DNA of 51,832 bases from Tranzscheliella williamsii (taxonomy: Eukaryota; Basidiomycota; Ustilaginomycetes; Ustilaginales; Ustilaginaceae): the NCBI GenBank assembly GCA_023212725.1, contig JALBYF010000097.1, positions 1 through 51,832 of the forward strand. The letters run 5' to 3'. Below the pieces are notes generated by a model. The model ran no database searches. It was given only the letters and a program-made list of their open reading frames with translations, and had not been told where the DNA came from. This document shows, piece after piece, positions 12,395 through 22,724 of this stretch; position 1 is the first letter of the stretch, and every line of letters begins with the position of its first letter. The position numbers were made by a program, and so were the translations under genes.

Positions 12395-12845
12395 GCCGCG
12401 CCCCGCGCCCCGCGCTCCGCATCTGTATCTATCACTCTCACCGCACTTGCCAAACGCACGCCGCACTCCACGGGCCGCCCCTATCCCCAGCACAATATCA
12501 ACATCCATCGAGCAACCACAGCCCCTGGCAAGTCGAGCCGATCGCCAGTCCAACAGAGGGCTGAGAGGGAGTCTAACAGAGGGCTGAGAAGAAGTTGTGA
12601 GTCTAACAGAATGCCTTGATGCGCGGAAGGAAAGCCGGCTTCCGAGCCGCTGCGAGATGAATTCGTGATTCAGGAAGAATAGTCACAGATGAAAGGAGCG
12701 AATCACCTAATGTGGAGAGGGCAGAGGGTTGAGGGCGGAGGAAACCACCACCACCACCTATCACCACCACACACTACGCAAGCAGGCGACGATCGACAGG
12801 CTGTGCACGTACGGTCACCACCGCAGCAGCGAGATCTGAGCCAGG
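12395..12845. other. Intergenic region between formin and MRS2
   Basis: This region is the formin 3' flank followed by the MRS2 leader. It contains a small imperfect tandem repeat at 12548-12610 and a CCA/CCACCT-rich stretch at 12745-12775. No gene was seen. Confidence 0.5.
12548..12610. repeat. Short imperfect tandem repeat
   Basis: Three units begin gtcYaacaga at 12548, 12571 and 12601. The first two share the longer core cagagggctgaga. It lies just after the formin stop codon, so it would fall in the 3' UTR. No function is evident. Confidence 0.6.
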
Positions 12846-14573
12846 ATGCGGTCGCTGGCTACGGGGACTGCGGCGACGTGGCGGTGTGCGATGCAGGTGG
12901 GTGCGCTGGTTGGCGATGTCAAGGGCAAGGCGCGAGCGGTGGCGCCGTCGCGCTGCCTGGTGCGCGCGCCGGCGGAGGGTGCGGTGCGGGGGATAGTGAC
13001 GCTGTGTGGTGGAGGTGGGCAGGCGGGGCCGTCGTCGCTGCGGCTGCGGTATACGCTGGCGCCGAGCCGGATGTACGCGACGACTAGCGCGCCGGCAACC
13101 AAGGCGGGCGCAGCAGGGGCCGGCAACGGCAGCGCGGATGCGGCGGGGACACCGCCCGCGCCGCAGTGGCACACCTCACCCCAGCCGCTCGCCGGACTCG
13201 GCACAACGCAGCTCAGCCCCGACATTATGCTTCGCTGCACCATCTTCGACAGCTCCGGCTCGGCCAAGTCGACCTCGGGCGTCTTCAAGAAGTCGCGCCT
13301 CTGCTCGCAGCACGGCCTCGAGCCGCGCGACCTGCGCAAGATCGACAGCCGCGTCCCCAACCTAGTCCCCACCATCCTCGCCCGCCGTGGCGGCATCCTC
13401 GTCAACATCCTCCACATCCGCGCCATGATCAAGAAGGACAAGGTCCTCCTCTTCGACTCGTACGGCTCCACCGACTCGCAGCTCCACTCGGCCTTTGTCT
13501 ACAACCTCCAGCACAACCTCGTCGCCCCGCAGCCGCCCTCGCCCGTCAGCCAGACCCACAATGAGATGCTCGCCCAGAGCAGTACCAATAATCACAGCAG
13601 CGCCGGGCTGGCGTACGAGTTTCGCGCACTCGAGTCGATCCTGGTCTCGGTGCTGGACGCGCTGCGGATCGAGCTGGACGTGGTGCGGACGTGGACGTCG
13701 CAAATCCTCAGCGAGCTGGACGACGACGTGGACCGCGAAAAGCTGCGGACGCTGCTGCAGGTCTCGCGCAAGCTGAATGCCTTTCTGAGCCGTGCGCGCG
13801 CGGTCAAGAATGCGGTGGTGGAGGTGCTGGAGAACGAGGAGGACATGGCGCTCATGTATCTTTCGTCGCCGGCGCCGGCGCCGTCGGTGCCGCACGAGGG
13901 CGACGCGGACGGTGCGGGGATGGACGAGCTGGAGCTGCTGCTCGAGTCGTTTGACAAGCAGGTCGAGGAGGTGGTTGCCGAGACGACGCAGCTGCACTCG
14001 GACATTACCAACACGCAGGAGGTGGTGGAGCTGATCCTCGACAGCAACCGCAACAAGCTGCTGGCGCTGGACCTCAAGACCTCGATCGCGACCATGGGCA
14101 TCAGCGCCGGCACGCTCTGGGCGGGCCTCTTTGGGATGAATCTCAAGAGCCATATGGAGGAGCTCGACTGGGCGTTTGCCCTGGTCAGCGGCGTTGCGTT
14201 CTTCGCCGTCCTGCTCACCTCGGGCCTTGGCCTGCGGCGGCTGGAGCGGCTTCGTCGTGTCGGGCTGGGGCAGCGCGCGCCGCGCGCACCCGCCCAGCGC
14301 CGCCCCCTTGCCTGGTGGCGCCGCCCCGCGGCCCCCGACCGCCCCACCTACAGCCTAGCCCACCCGGCCTACGCCGCCTATGCACACCCCGCCGATCCCC
14401 TCCCCCCCGCCTTTGTCCACCCCCCACCGCCCCCCGCCACCGCCGCGCCACCACCCGCGCAATCCACCGCCAACCCCTCCCCCGCCGCGTCGGGCGACCC
14501 ATCCCCCGCGCCCGGTGTGGGTCTCGGGCTGGGCCTCGCGAACAAGTGGTCGGCGCGCAAGAAGAAGCGCTAG
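12846..14573 (+). CDS. MRS2: Mitochondrial inner-membrane Mg2+ channel Mrs2 (CorA family)
   Basis: A single exon encodes 575 aa. The family forms a pentameric Mg2+ channel in the mitochondrial inner membrane. The diagnostic GMN triplet is at residues 430-432 (LFGMNL), directly after the first membrane helix (SIATMGISAGTLWAGLF) and before a second (ALVSGVAFFAVLLTSGLG). The long helical matrix domain is at about 125-410. The N-terminal ~75 residues are rich in Arg/Ala with few acids, consistent with a matrix-targeting presequence (inference). The C-terminal ~100 residues are an unusual Pro/Ala-rich tail ending in a basic KKKKR-like cluster. The gene converges on the UreD-containing gene, with only 101 bp between the two stop codons. 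An Lpe10-type paralog cannot be excluded. Confidence 0.9.
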   Translation: MRSLATGTAATWRCAMQVGALVGDVKGKARAVAPSRCLVRAPAEGAVRGIVTLCGGGGQAGPSSLRLRYTLAPSRMYATTSAPATKAGAAGAGNGSADAAGTPPAPQWHTSPQPLAGLGTTQLSPDIMLRCTIFDSSGSAKSTSGVFKKSRLCSQHGLEPRDLRKIDSRVPNLVPTILARRGGILVNILHIRAMIKKDKVLLFDSYGSTDSQLHSAFVYNLQHNLVAPQPPSPVSQTHNEMLAQSSTNNHSSAGLAYEFRALESILVSVLDALRIELDVVRTWTSQILSELDDDVDREKLRTLLQVSRKLNAFLSRARAVKNAVVEVLENEEDMALMYLSSPAPAPSVPHEGDADGAGMDELELLLESFDKQVEEVVAETTQLHSDITNTQEVVELILDSNRNKLLALDLKTSIATMGISAGTLWAGLFGMNLKSHMEELDWAFALVSGVAFFAVLLTSGLGLRRLERLRRVGLGQRAPRAPAQRRPLAWWRRPAAPDRPTYSLAHPAYAAYAHPADPLPPAFVHPPPPPATAAPPPAQSTANPSPAASGDPSPAPGVGLGLGLANKWSARKKKR

Positions 14574-14674
14574 CAGGGCGCGTCTGGCACGGGGCATTGT
14601 ACTTTGGCTCTTCACCGCTCACGCTGCTAACCCCACGGACGCACGGACGGAGGGTATGTGGTTTGTGGGCTGGG

Positions 14675-17022
14675 TTAGGGCAGGGCCTGGCGGTAGAGGT
14701 CGGGGCCGATGAGGGGGCGGAGGGATGCGAGGCGGGGGCGGAGCCAGGCGCGGACGGTCTGGGCGTCGGGGGCTGCGATGCGGACCAGGGTGAGCGGGGG
14801 CGTGGAGGGGTGGTCGAGGGAGCTGAGGGACCAGAGGAGTGGGGGGGGCGTGCGGGCGGGGCGGAGCTGGAGGGCGGTGAACTCGGCGGCGAGGGCGCGG
14901 GCGGCGGGGGCGGCGGCGGGGCCCGCGAGGAGGAGGGTGGCGTAGCAGGCGTAGGGGCGGTGGCGGCGTGCGAGCTCCGAGGGGCGGGCGCGGGCGGCGG
15001 CGGCGTCCTGGGCCAGCTCGACCAGGTCGCGCGCCACCACGACGCCGGCGACGCGCACCTCGTTGCGGCTGCGATACGACGCAAACGCCCACAGCTCGGC
15101 GGCGCGCGGCGGCACCGCATACGTCCGTGCACCGCCCTCCGCCACACCACCACCACCCTCCCGCACCGCAGTACGGCCAGGCGTCAGCCAGTCCAGCACA
15201 ACCAGCGACGAGGTGCCATCCCGCACATCGAACCGCTGCACCTGCTCGTACCGCGCCGCCGCAAAACACGTCACCGGGTCCGGCAAGACCACCAGCGTCG
15301 CGTGCGGCCGCACCAGGAAGCGGAACAGCTGCCGCGTCCCCCGCCCCGCCCCCGCAGCGTCGCTCGCCTGCACCTCGGCCGTCCCCACCGCCGCCGTCGG
15401 CCGCGACCGGCGCACCTTGAACACCTTGGTGCTGCCCTGCGTCAGCACCAGCAGCGTGCAGTGGCGCCCCACGTCCATGTCCACCTCCACCGTATCGCCC
15501 GACACCAACCCGCCACCATAGCCGACCACGTAGAGCGCCGCGACCGCGTTTGGCGCCTCCGCCTCTGCCTCCGCCTCTGTCTCCCCCTCTGTCTCCGCCT
15601 GTGCCTGTGCCTGTGCCTCTTTGCCTTGTGTGGTGGCCGGCGCGGTTACGGCGCGCGCCGCCGCGGCGACGCTGCGGGAAGCGTCCCGGGAACTGGTTGC
15701 AGGGCTGATCAGTTTCAGGGGAAAGGTAAAGGAGAGGTGCGTAAACACGGCTGCTCGTCGCTGGCGGCCGGTGCTATCGCGCTGCGCATGCGCGCGCAGC
15801 ACTGCGAGACCCTCACCGGCAAAATGATCCCTTGGCGGCGGGGCGTCGTCCTGTTCGCCCGCGTCCGCCTCGCCGTGAGTGCCGGGCTGGGGCACGACGG
15901 CGGCGTCGGCTTTCTGGACCTCTTTGTAGAGCTTTTTGAGCGTAGGCTTGTCCTTGTACTCGACCTGAGCGGTTTGGCCAGAGGCGCGGATGTGCTGCTG
16001 GCGCTTCTCGAGGTCGTGCGCCCACATGGCGGCGCCGATCTGGTTCGAGACCGAGAAGACCAGCCCGGCGAGCGGCACGCGCTCCATCAGCGCCGCACAG
16101 AAGCCGAACGCACGGTACTGCTGCTGCCGCTCGGTCACCCACAGCTCGACCTGCAGCGGCGACATGCGCTTCGCCTCGAAGAACGACTTGTGCAGCTGCC
16201 GCCCGTAGCTCAGCGACCGCAGCGCCGCACCGAGCGCCATGCCGAAGAACGGCACAAAGTCGACCGGCAGCAGCAGCACTGCACCCCGCCGCAGCCAGTG
16301 CACACAACGTGAGCGCGTCAGTATACTCGCCAGCGCACCAGCCGGCACGGACAGCGTACCTACCTTTGAGGACAAAGAAGCGGACGAGCGGACTGGCCAG
16401 CCGGAAGTAGAGGCCCTGCTTCCTGGCCTGCTTGACCGCCTTCTCGGCGGGCGGGTTGGAGAACTCTTCGACGTACTCGGTCCACCAGTCGGCCGACTTG
16501 CCTCGCGAGCGGACAGCGGCGAGGTAGGCGGTGTTCCTGCACTCGCGCAGCTTCCTGCGCAGCCAGAACTCCATGATGGCGTTCACCTGGCCCATGACAA
16601 ACATGAACGTCGTGAACGCTGCCAGCAGGAAAAAAGCAAGAAAAAAGACAAGCAGATGGCGGGCTGTGTCAGCAACGGGGACGGGGCAGGGCGCTCTCAA
16701 GCGCAGGCTCGCACGTACTCTGCAGGCTAGGGACGAGAAAGCGGAAAGGGAGGCGGCCGTCCGAGATGTGGGCGGTGTCGACGACGCGCTGATAGACGCC
16801 GGCAAACCCGGTGATGGACGCCGAGGCCGACATGAAGTAGTGCACGAACAGGCGCTGCAAGGGCCAGGTGACGACGAGCCAGACGAGGCTGATCACGCCC
16901 GCCTGCTTGGCCGCCTTGGCGCACTTGGCCCACATCGGCTTCCACAGCGCCGCATCATGCGCGAGCCGGTACGCGCCCACGACGCAGTACAGCGGCGGAA
17001 AACTCAGCGTCTCCTGCGGCAT
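14675..17022 (-). CDS. ureD: EI24/Rrt8-type membrane protein fused in frame to urease accessory protein UreD
   Basis: Three exons on the minus strand (17022-16719, 16618-16364, 16278-14675) give an uninterrupted 720-aa frame. Introns are 100 and 85 nt with GTACGT/GTAGGT donors and GGCAG/TGCAG acceptors. Residues 1 to about 290 resemble the fungal EI24/outer-spore-wall Rrt8 family: ALWKPMWAK near the N-terminus, hydrophobic helices (VISLVWLVVTWPL, TTFMFVMGQV, VLLLPVDFVPFFGMALGAAL) and a closing SNQIGAAMWAHDLEKRQ. After a linker, residue 339 (nt 15823) begins a complete UreD: VFTHLSFTFPLKLISP, YGGGLVSGDTVEVDMDVG, LLVLTQGSTKVFK, PDPVTCFAAARYEQ. UreD works with UreF/UreG to load nickel into urease. 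No Met occurs between residue 271 and the UreD start, so UreD has no start codon of its own in this frame. UreD also carries an Ala/Glu/Gln hexanucleotide insertion (nt 15555-15620). It could be a true fusion, or two genes with an unseen 5' exon for UreD. Confidence 0.75.
15555..15620. repeat. Hexanucleotide microsatellite inside the UreD coding region
   Basis: Degenerate units of the type gcctcc/gcctct/gcctgt are repeated about eleven times. Read on the minus strand they encode an (Ala-Glu)/(Ala-Gln) run inserted just before the conserved YGGGLVSGD segment of UreD. Such a run is not part of the family fold and is probably a disordered loop of variable length. Confidence 0.7.
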
Positions 17023-17516
17023 CCTCAGCACCCTGCCGCCCTCTCAGCGTAGTTCCAGAGCTGCAGAGCCGAATGCGTGTGTTGAGCGTGCGTGGTGATG
17101 GAAAGGATCGTGGTCAGTGTGCGTGCGCGCCGTGCTGAGCGTGGAATGGTAGTCGAAACGCTTGCTCGCGTGAGAGCGCTTGGCCGGAAAAGTCACCTCC
17201 CAACCACTCACACTACCCTCACCCCTCCACCCTTCACACTTGTCCTCATCCTCATTCTCATTCTCATTCTCAGTGTGACTGGTAATACTGTCGAACACAC
17301 TTTACAGAACTGTGTATCGCCGCAGGATATCGCCACCAGCGTCGCTGACGCTGCGTGGGGCGCAAACACATTCGCGGGATTGCAAGACTGGAAAGACGTT
17401 GCTGTTGTTGCATTACTATTTTACAGGACGACATGGGCTCGGGAGGGCGCATGCGCGTCGCGGCATGTGGGATGGGCCAGGGTCAGGACATAGTGTGGGT
17501 CGACAAAGGCGTTCCT
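17023..17516. other. Intergenic region, promoter of EI24-UreD gene
   Basis: This lies between the start of the EI24-UreD gene and the 3' end of transaldolase, both on the minus strand. It contains a (ctcatt)n run at about 17241-17271. An open frame with Glu/Asn repeats on the minus strand is only the antisense of this run. No gene was seen. Confidence 0.5.
17241..17271. repeat. (CTCATT)n microsatellite
   Basis: This is a short hexanucleotide tract of cctcat/ctcatt units upstream of the EI24-UreD start codon. It is a plain low-complexity repeat. Confidence 0.7.
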
Positions 17517-18616
17517 TTAGAGCTTCTCGGCGATCATCTGCTCCATGGTGGCGCCGTCCTTGGCAAAGCCGGCAATACCCTCGGCGAGCTTGGTGGTGGC
17601 CATGGGGTCCTTGGCAAGGTCGAGCAAAAAGGCAGCGTGGTCGTTGATGTAGGAAACCTTGGGCAGCGCCTCGGCGGCCTTGGCCTTGTCGGCCGAGAGC
17701 TTCTGCTCGACGGGGCCTGGCGTGTTCTTGAGCTCCTCGAGAAGCTTGGGCGAGATGGTGAGGAAATCGCAACCAGCAAGCTCGAGAATCTCGCCAATGT
17801 TTCGGAACGAGGCGCCCATCACAATTGTCTTGTAGCCGTGCTGTCGGTAGTAGTTGTAGATCTTCTGCACAGACTGAACACCGGGGTCCTCGTGCGAAGC
17901 GTACTCCTTGCCCTCGGCCTTCTTGTAGTAGTCCAGGATTCGGCCCACAAAGGGCGAGATCAGCGTGACACCGGCCTCAGCACAGGCGACGGCCTGGCCA
18001 AAGCCAAAGAGGAGCGTCAGGTTGCAGTGAATGTTGTGGTTCTGCTCGAGCTCTCGGGCAGCCTGGATACCCTCCCAGGTGGAGGCAATCTTGATCAGGA
18101 CACGCTCTCGCTTGATGCCCAGTGACTCGTAGAGGGCGATGATGTGCTTAGCCTTCTCGATGGTGGCCTCCTTGTTGAAAGAAAGTCGGGCGTCGACCTC
18201 AGTCGAAACTCGGCCAGGAATAATCTTCAGGATCTCGGCGCCGAAAGCGACCAGAAGTCGGTCGGTAGCGAGCTCGAGCTGCTTGGTCTTGTCAGAGGAC
18301 TGCTCCTTGGCGTACTTGACCGCAACATCGATGAGTCGCGCGTACTTCTCCTGCTTGACAGCGGCAAGGATAAGCGACTGCAAATGACATAAATACAACA
18401 GCAACGGGGTCAACAGTCAGTACATCTTGTCCGTAATAGCTCCGATTCAGTATTGGAACGGCTAGGCCAAGCTACAAGAAAAGACATGGGCCAGGGACGC
18501 GGAATACGTACGGGGTTGGTGGTGGCGTCCTGGGGCTTGTAGACATCGATGGACTCGAAGTCACCAGAGTCAGAGACGACGGCAGTGTACTGCTTAAGGG
18601 AGTCGAGGGCAGACAT
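17517..18616 (-). CDS. TAL1: Transaldolase (pentose phosphate pathway)
   Basis: Two exons on the minus strand, 18616-18512 and 18377-17517, encode 321 aa, the usual class-I transaldolase length. The enzyme moves a dihydroxyacetone unit from sedoheptulose-7-P to glyceraldehyde-3-P in the cytosol. The Schiff-base lysine is K131 in [13 protein letters not shown], and the catalytic Asp is D30 in DATTNP. The 134-nt intron (GTACGT donor, TTTGCAG acceptor, phase 0) cuts the conserved signature DATTNP|SLI exactly between Pro and Ser. That junction restores the motif and fixes both splice sites. A TATA box lies about 100 nt upstream of the ATG. Confidence 0.97.
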
Positions 18617-18716
18617 GGTGCTAGATGCTTCGGTAATTGTGGCGAAGTGTTGGGGAAGAAGTGTGGGAAATGGATGTGGTATCGAAAGAAAAAGTGACGT
18701 CGATCAAGGTGGAATC

Positions 18717-18727
18717 TCTATATATAT
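18717..18727 (-). promoter_or_regulatory. TATA box of the transaldolase gene
   Basis: A tatatata run lies about 100 nt upstream of the transaldolase ATG (18616) in an otherwise mixed sequence. It is a plausible core promoter for a highly expressed housekeeping gene. Functional assignment is inference. Confidence 0.5.
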
Positions 18728-19974
18728 GGACGATGGAGAGTTCTTCTCTTTGGGATGCGATGGGATGGCTGTTGGCAGTGGACGATTTCGACGGTGTTCG
18801 CTGCTGACCGTCCAGCTGATCTGCTCCGATAAAGCACCTCTTGGCTTGGCTGCAATACGAGACGAATAAGAAGGCCAACAAAGTGTTGATCTGTGCTCCG
18901 CCCGCAGGGTTGACTCCTTCCACCGCCTGCCACTTGCCGCACAGGCGCGTCATCAATTCCACAGATCAGACACGGATTTCAGATCAGTACATCGCACATT
19001 TCGAATTGTGGGATCTTCTTCCTTATGTTTTCTATTGTCCCTCAAAGTAGACAATTCATTCCGGTTTCGAGATTCTATCTTACCTTACCCCGGTTTGGTG
19101 CGACAGCGAGGATTCACTCGGCCGTCTGACGGAGCGGATTTTATTTGCTGGGCAGACCGTTTGCTATCGCCGTTGCTCCGATCATGGGCTGAGCCGGTTG
19201 TGCTTGACACCGAACTGAGCTATCGCCGTTTCGTCGTCGTCGTGGCTGTAGCGCCGCTGCTGCATACGCAACGCTGAAGCAAAGTGTTAAGCTGCAGGCG
19301 CTGTAGTTAGCGGCCAACGCTCTATTCCCGCCGATCCACGCAGAAAAGCGTCACTACACAGGCAGAAAAAGCAGCGCACGTCAGAATACAAATCGTCGCC
19401 CCTTATTCGAACCAACATCCCACAATGTTTCGAATGATCTTTGAATTCGCCTGCCATCGATCACTACATCATGACGCATCTTAGGCTACGAGTATTGCCT
19501 TTCACATCGCTCCCTCGCGCCTTCGCCATCTTACAACGACGCCATGGCAGCCCGAAACAACAATTCGCACACATTGGACGAGAGCGTCCAAGTCTACCGC
19601 AGCACACGGCCTCGGCTCAGCCTTGCGCTTCATTTAGGGCTCCTATGCGGAGTGTAGCAGCGTGCATCAAGCGCCGAGAGAAAGCAGTGGCAGTTTGCCG
19701 GATCTGACAATACGAAATTAGCACGCGCGCAACAGCAGTTGGACAAAGATCTCCGAGATTAAGCACTTTTGCGCTTTGTCATACTGTGGAGACGGGACCG
19801 CGACGCTCTCGTACGATAGTCGCACGCTGCCTTCTGTAGGAGATGCCATGCCTGTTTGGCATAGTGGTCTGTTATCACATTGTTGGGCAGGGAACAGCGA
19901 GATGCTGCAAACCATACTGGTATACAAGGGCTGCTCGCTTCCCGAGCACGTAGGCGGGCGAGGGCTCGCAGCTT
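18728..19974. other. Intergenic region between transaldolase and cyclophilin H
   Basis: This region holds upstream sequence of transaldolase and the 3' flank of cyclophilin H. The only protein-like stretch is the small interrupted frame at 19544-19762, listed separately. No RNA gene was recognised. Confidence 0.4.
19544..19762 (+). other. Possible small gene or pseudogene with one in-frame TAG
   Basis: From an ATG in a good context (gccATGg) a 37-codon frame ends at TAG 19655-19657. The same frame then continues for 34 protein-like codons (rich in Ser/Ala/Glu/Lys/Gln) to TAA at 19760. A hydrophobic stretch near residues 25-36 could be a short membrane helix. It may be a small gene with an intron I cannot place, a pseudogene, or chance. 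I do not recognise a family. Confidence 0.2.
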
Positions 19975-20623
19975 TTACATTTCGCCGCATTCTGGAGAAG
20001 CGATGGCGGCATGGCACGGTCAGTGACAAGGCTCCTTGCTTCAGATGCAGCGGGGGCGCAAGCGCAGCGGAAGGTGGGTACTTACGCGTGATTCGGACGG
20101 GGATCTTGGGTCTGTTCTGCGCGCCGGTGGGCACGTTTTCCATCTTGCGAAGCGTGAGGAGGCCGTCGACGACCTTGCCAAAGACGACGTGCTTGCCGTC
20201 GAGGAACGGACACGGCTGGGCGGTGATGAAGAACTGGCAGCCGTTGGTGCCCGGCCCAGAGTTGGCCATGCTGAGCAGACCAGCGCTGTCGTGCTGGAGC
20301 CGGAAGTTCTCGTCCTCGAAAGTGTCGCCGTAGATGGAGCGCGAGCCCGTGCCATCGGCATTGAGAAAGTCGCCGCCCTGGCACATAAAGTCCTTGATGA
20401 TGCGGTGGAAGATCGAACCCTTGTAGCCCTCGGGCACGTGGTTCGGGCGGTACTCGCCCGTGCAGAATTGCCGGAAGTTCTCAGCGGTCCTCGGCACAAT
20501 GTCGGAGAAGAGCTCGAACTTGATGCGGCCCGCTGCGTTCTCCCCGATCGAGATGTCCATGAACACAACAGGCCGACCGTTGGTGCCGGCCCCAGCCGCG
20601 GCCGTCGACGAGGAGGAAGCCAT
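19975..20623 (-). CDS. Cyclophilin H (PPIH/USA-CyP type peptidyl-prolyl cis-trans isomerase)
   Basis: Two exons on the minus strand, 20623-20086 and 19991-19975, give 184 aa. The 94-nt intron (GTAAGT donor, CTCCAG acceptor) precedes a last exon of only 17 nt. Joining them gives VRITQCGEM then stop, the conserved C-terminus of the cyclophilin H group, which fixes the splice sites. The isomerase core is complete: [15 protein letters not shown], the GTGSRSIYG segment, [19 protein letters not shown] and [12 protein letters not shown]. As in PPIH the tryptophan of cyclophilin A is replaced. PPIH associates with the U4/U6.U5 tri-snRNP through Prp4, so a nuclear splicing role is expected from family knowledge. 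The N-terminal 15 residues are a Ser/Ala-rich extension. Confidence 0.95.
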
Positions 20624-22724
20624 CTTGTAATCTAACTCCCTATCTCCGACCTTCGAAGGCTGGTAGAGAAGGCTGCAACCGTTCCACCACGAACGACTAC
20701 TTGAGAACTTTCTGCCTCCGAGTTCCGGAAAACGAGTGACTGACGGCCAGGGTTCTAACAGCCGTTCAAGTTACTGTATTTGGCTAGCTTTATCGGTATG
20801 GTATGGTGCCTCTGTCTCTTTCTGCTGATAGATCTCGTTCGGCGGTTCAGCGCAGCGATGCATGTATATATATACAAGCGTCGGAAGCCTCTAGCTATGC
20901 GGTCTATGATGAAGTTACGGGTGACGGCGGTCTGTTTTCCGTTGTCGTTCATCTGGCGATAGCAGGTAGTGGGCTTGTCGTCGAACACTGTATCGGCCGA
21001 TAAAGCAGTTCAAACCGCGCGTTACATAACAGCGGCGCGGCAAGGCTGCAAAGAGATGTCAGGTCGTTGCAGATCAACGCCGTAGATAATTTAGGCGACT
21101 GGACCGGACGCTAAACCCTGGACCCTCGGCCGGAGAACATTACGTCTCGGTTACTCGCCGTTCATTGCCCACCATCTTTACGTTGGCTTGCGAGCGGTGT
21201 GCCGTAGGCACGAGCTGTGGTGTAGAAGCAGACCAGGCGTAGGATCTGCGCCGTTCGCTGGATCAAGCTCGGTCTCGGACCTGAGCATGCTGCGCCCGCA
21301 TTCCTCAGCGTGCCTTCCATGTCTAGACTGCGTTCCAGGAATGGAAGAATGCCAACGGTCTTCAGGATAGAAGACGTACAGGCCAGCAACCGAGAGGGAC
21401 TAACAAGCGTGCAGAGCGGGAGGGATGTGTGTGTGCCAAAAGCGAGTCGTGCAAGCAATAATCATATTCAACATTATGGATGTGAATGTGGGGCTGGGTT
21501 TAGGGCAGCGTCTCATTGAATTGATAGCGGGCCAGCGCAACTTTTGACGCAACGCGATGCGGTTGGCAGCTTTGCATTGCCGTGCGATACAAGGGGGATG
21601 AATGCGAAAAAAATGACAGAACCAGCAAACGGGCCAATGGGATCACAATGAATGACAGCCCACAAGCAGAATTGGCGCGGCTGCAAGGAAAGCGCGACTC
21701 GCCAGCACCGCCCGCCGCATAGCAACCAGCACGTCGTCTAAGAGGCAAGGGGCGGCTTCGTGTCGACCCTTCCCAGTTGCCACGCACGGCGGGCGAGTTG
21801 TCTCTCAGCGGAGGGCCGGGTCCTGTGCTAAGGGCGGAAGCCACTGTTGCCTAGGGCTATGCAGATCGAGTCCCCAATTTTGTCTACTGGCCTTTTTTCT
21901 GGCCCTCTTCCTGGCCTTGTACTGAGCAGAGAAAAAAGAGAAAAAAAGGAAAAGGAGTGGGCCAAAGCCTGGGACGTCTCTCCGTTCTATGTCAGCGAGC
22001 GCGTCACTCGATTCGCAAGCAAAGCAGCCAAATGAAAGCCGTCCGAATTGCATCCAGGATTGAATGCAGCCCAAATCACGGCGCTGTTTGCAAACGTGAT
22101 GAGTGACTTGATGGACGGCTGGCTGGCTGGCTGGATGCTAAGTCGGATTGGAGTTCGACGGGCAAAGAGCCGTAGGAGCAGTGGCTAGAGTGGGAGTTTT
22201 ACAGTTGCCAGTTTCTCCCCAGGCTGTCGGTTCACTAGCGCTGCAATGGCAGCCACTCTACGCACTCACGCTGTGACGACGGACGACTGCTATGGCCGCC
22301 CCGCCCTAGTTTGGCCCGCCTTGCCTTTGCCCTTGCCCTTGCCCTTGCCACTTGCCCTTGCCCTTGCCATTGCCCTTGCCCTTGTCTTTGCCCTTTGCCT
22401 TTGCCCTGCTTCGGTCTTGGTTCATTTCCCTCCCCACATCCCGCCACCGCACACTGCTAGCAGCTTCTTTGCCACAGCGTTCACCAGTAGCTGCGCATTG
22501 TCTCGTGTGAGGTGACCGGAGATAGCTGCCTGCGTTGCGTTGACGCCAAATTGGCTCAGTCACCCCGCTTCCTCCTGCAAGCGCGCAGCCAGCCAGATCA
22601 TCTCTTCGCTTCCTTCACGCGCTGTCTTTGACAGACCCATCTCATATCACACGTCTTCTGTCTATCATACCATCTCCTAGCAGCACGCAGCACATACCCG
22701 CCACGTCCTCTACCGTTCGACGTG
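20624..22724. other. 2.1-kb divergent intergenic region (cyclophilin H / kinase)
   Basis: This region holds promoters for both flanking genes. Several frames of 60-115 codons exist, but none has a recognisable motif or consistent codon usage. Simple repeats are present: (ggct)n at about 22119-22135 and a TTGCCC hexamer array at 22318-22410. No tRNA or other RNA gene was identified. Confidence 0.4.
22318..22410. repeat. TTGCCC hexanucleotide array
   Basis: About thirteen units of ttgccc with small variations (ttgcca, ttgtct, tttgcc) lie about 310-410 bp upstream of the kinase start codon. The opposite strand reads as a Gly/Lys/Gln repeat peptide, which I treat as an artefact. Confidence 0.8.

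Noticed and set aside
11338..12471. A 377-codon minus-strand frame over the end of the formin gene
   Set aside because: It is the Ser/Ala/Pro-rich mirror of the formin tail. The FH2 and DAD on the + strand explain the open reading.
13362..14347. Long minus-strand frames (about 250-260 codons) opposite MRS2
   Set aside because: They are antisense of a GC-rich coding region, with no motif. The + strand has the GMN channel signature.
14315..16312. A 665-codon open frame on the + strand
   Set aside because: It is antisense to the EI24-UreD gene and has a Gly/Arg/Ala-rich composition expected from GC-rich antisense DNA. The minus strand carries two recognisable protein families.
22318..22410. 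A Gly/Lys/Gln repeat protein read from the TTGCCC array
   Set aside because: It is simple-sequence DNA in a promoter region. The frame has no start context or conserved flank.
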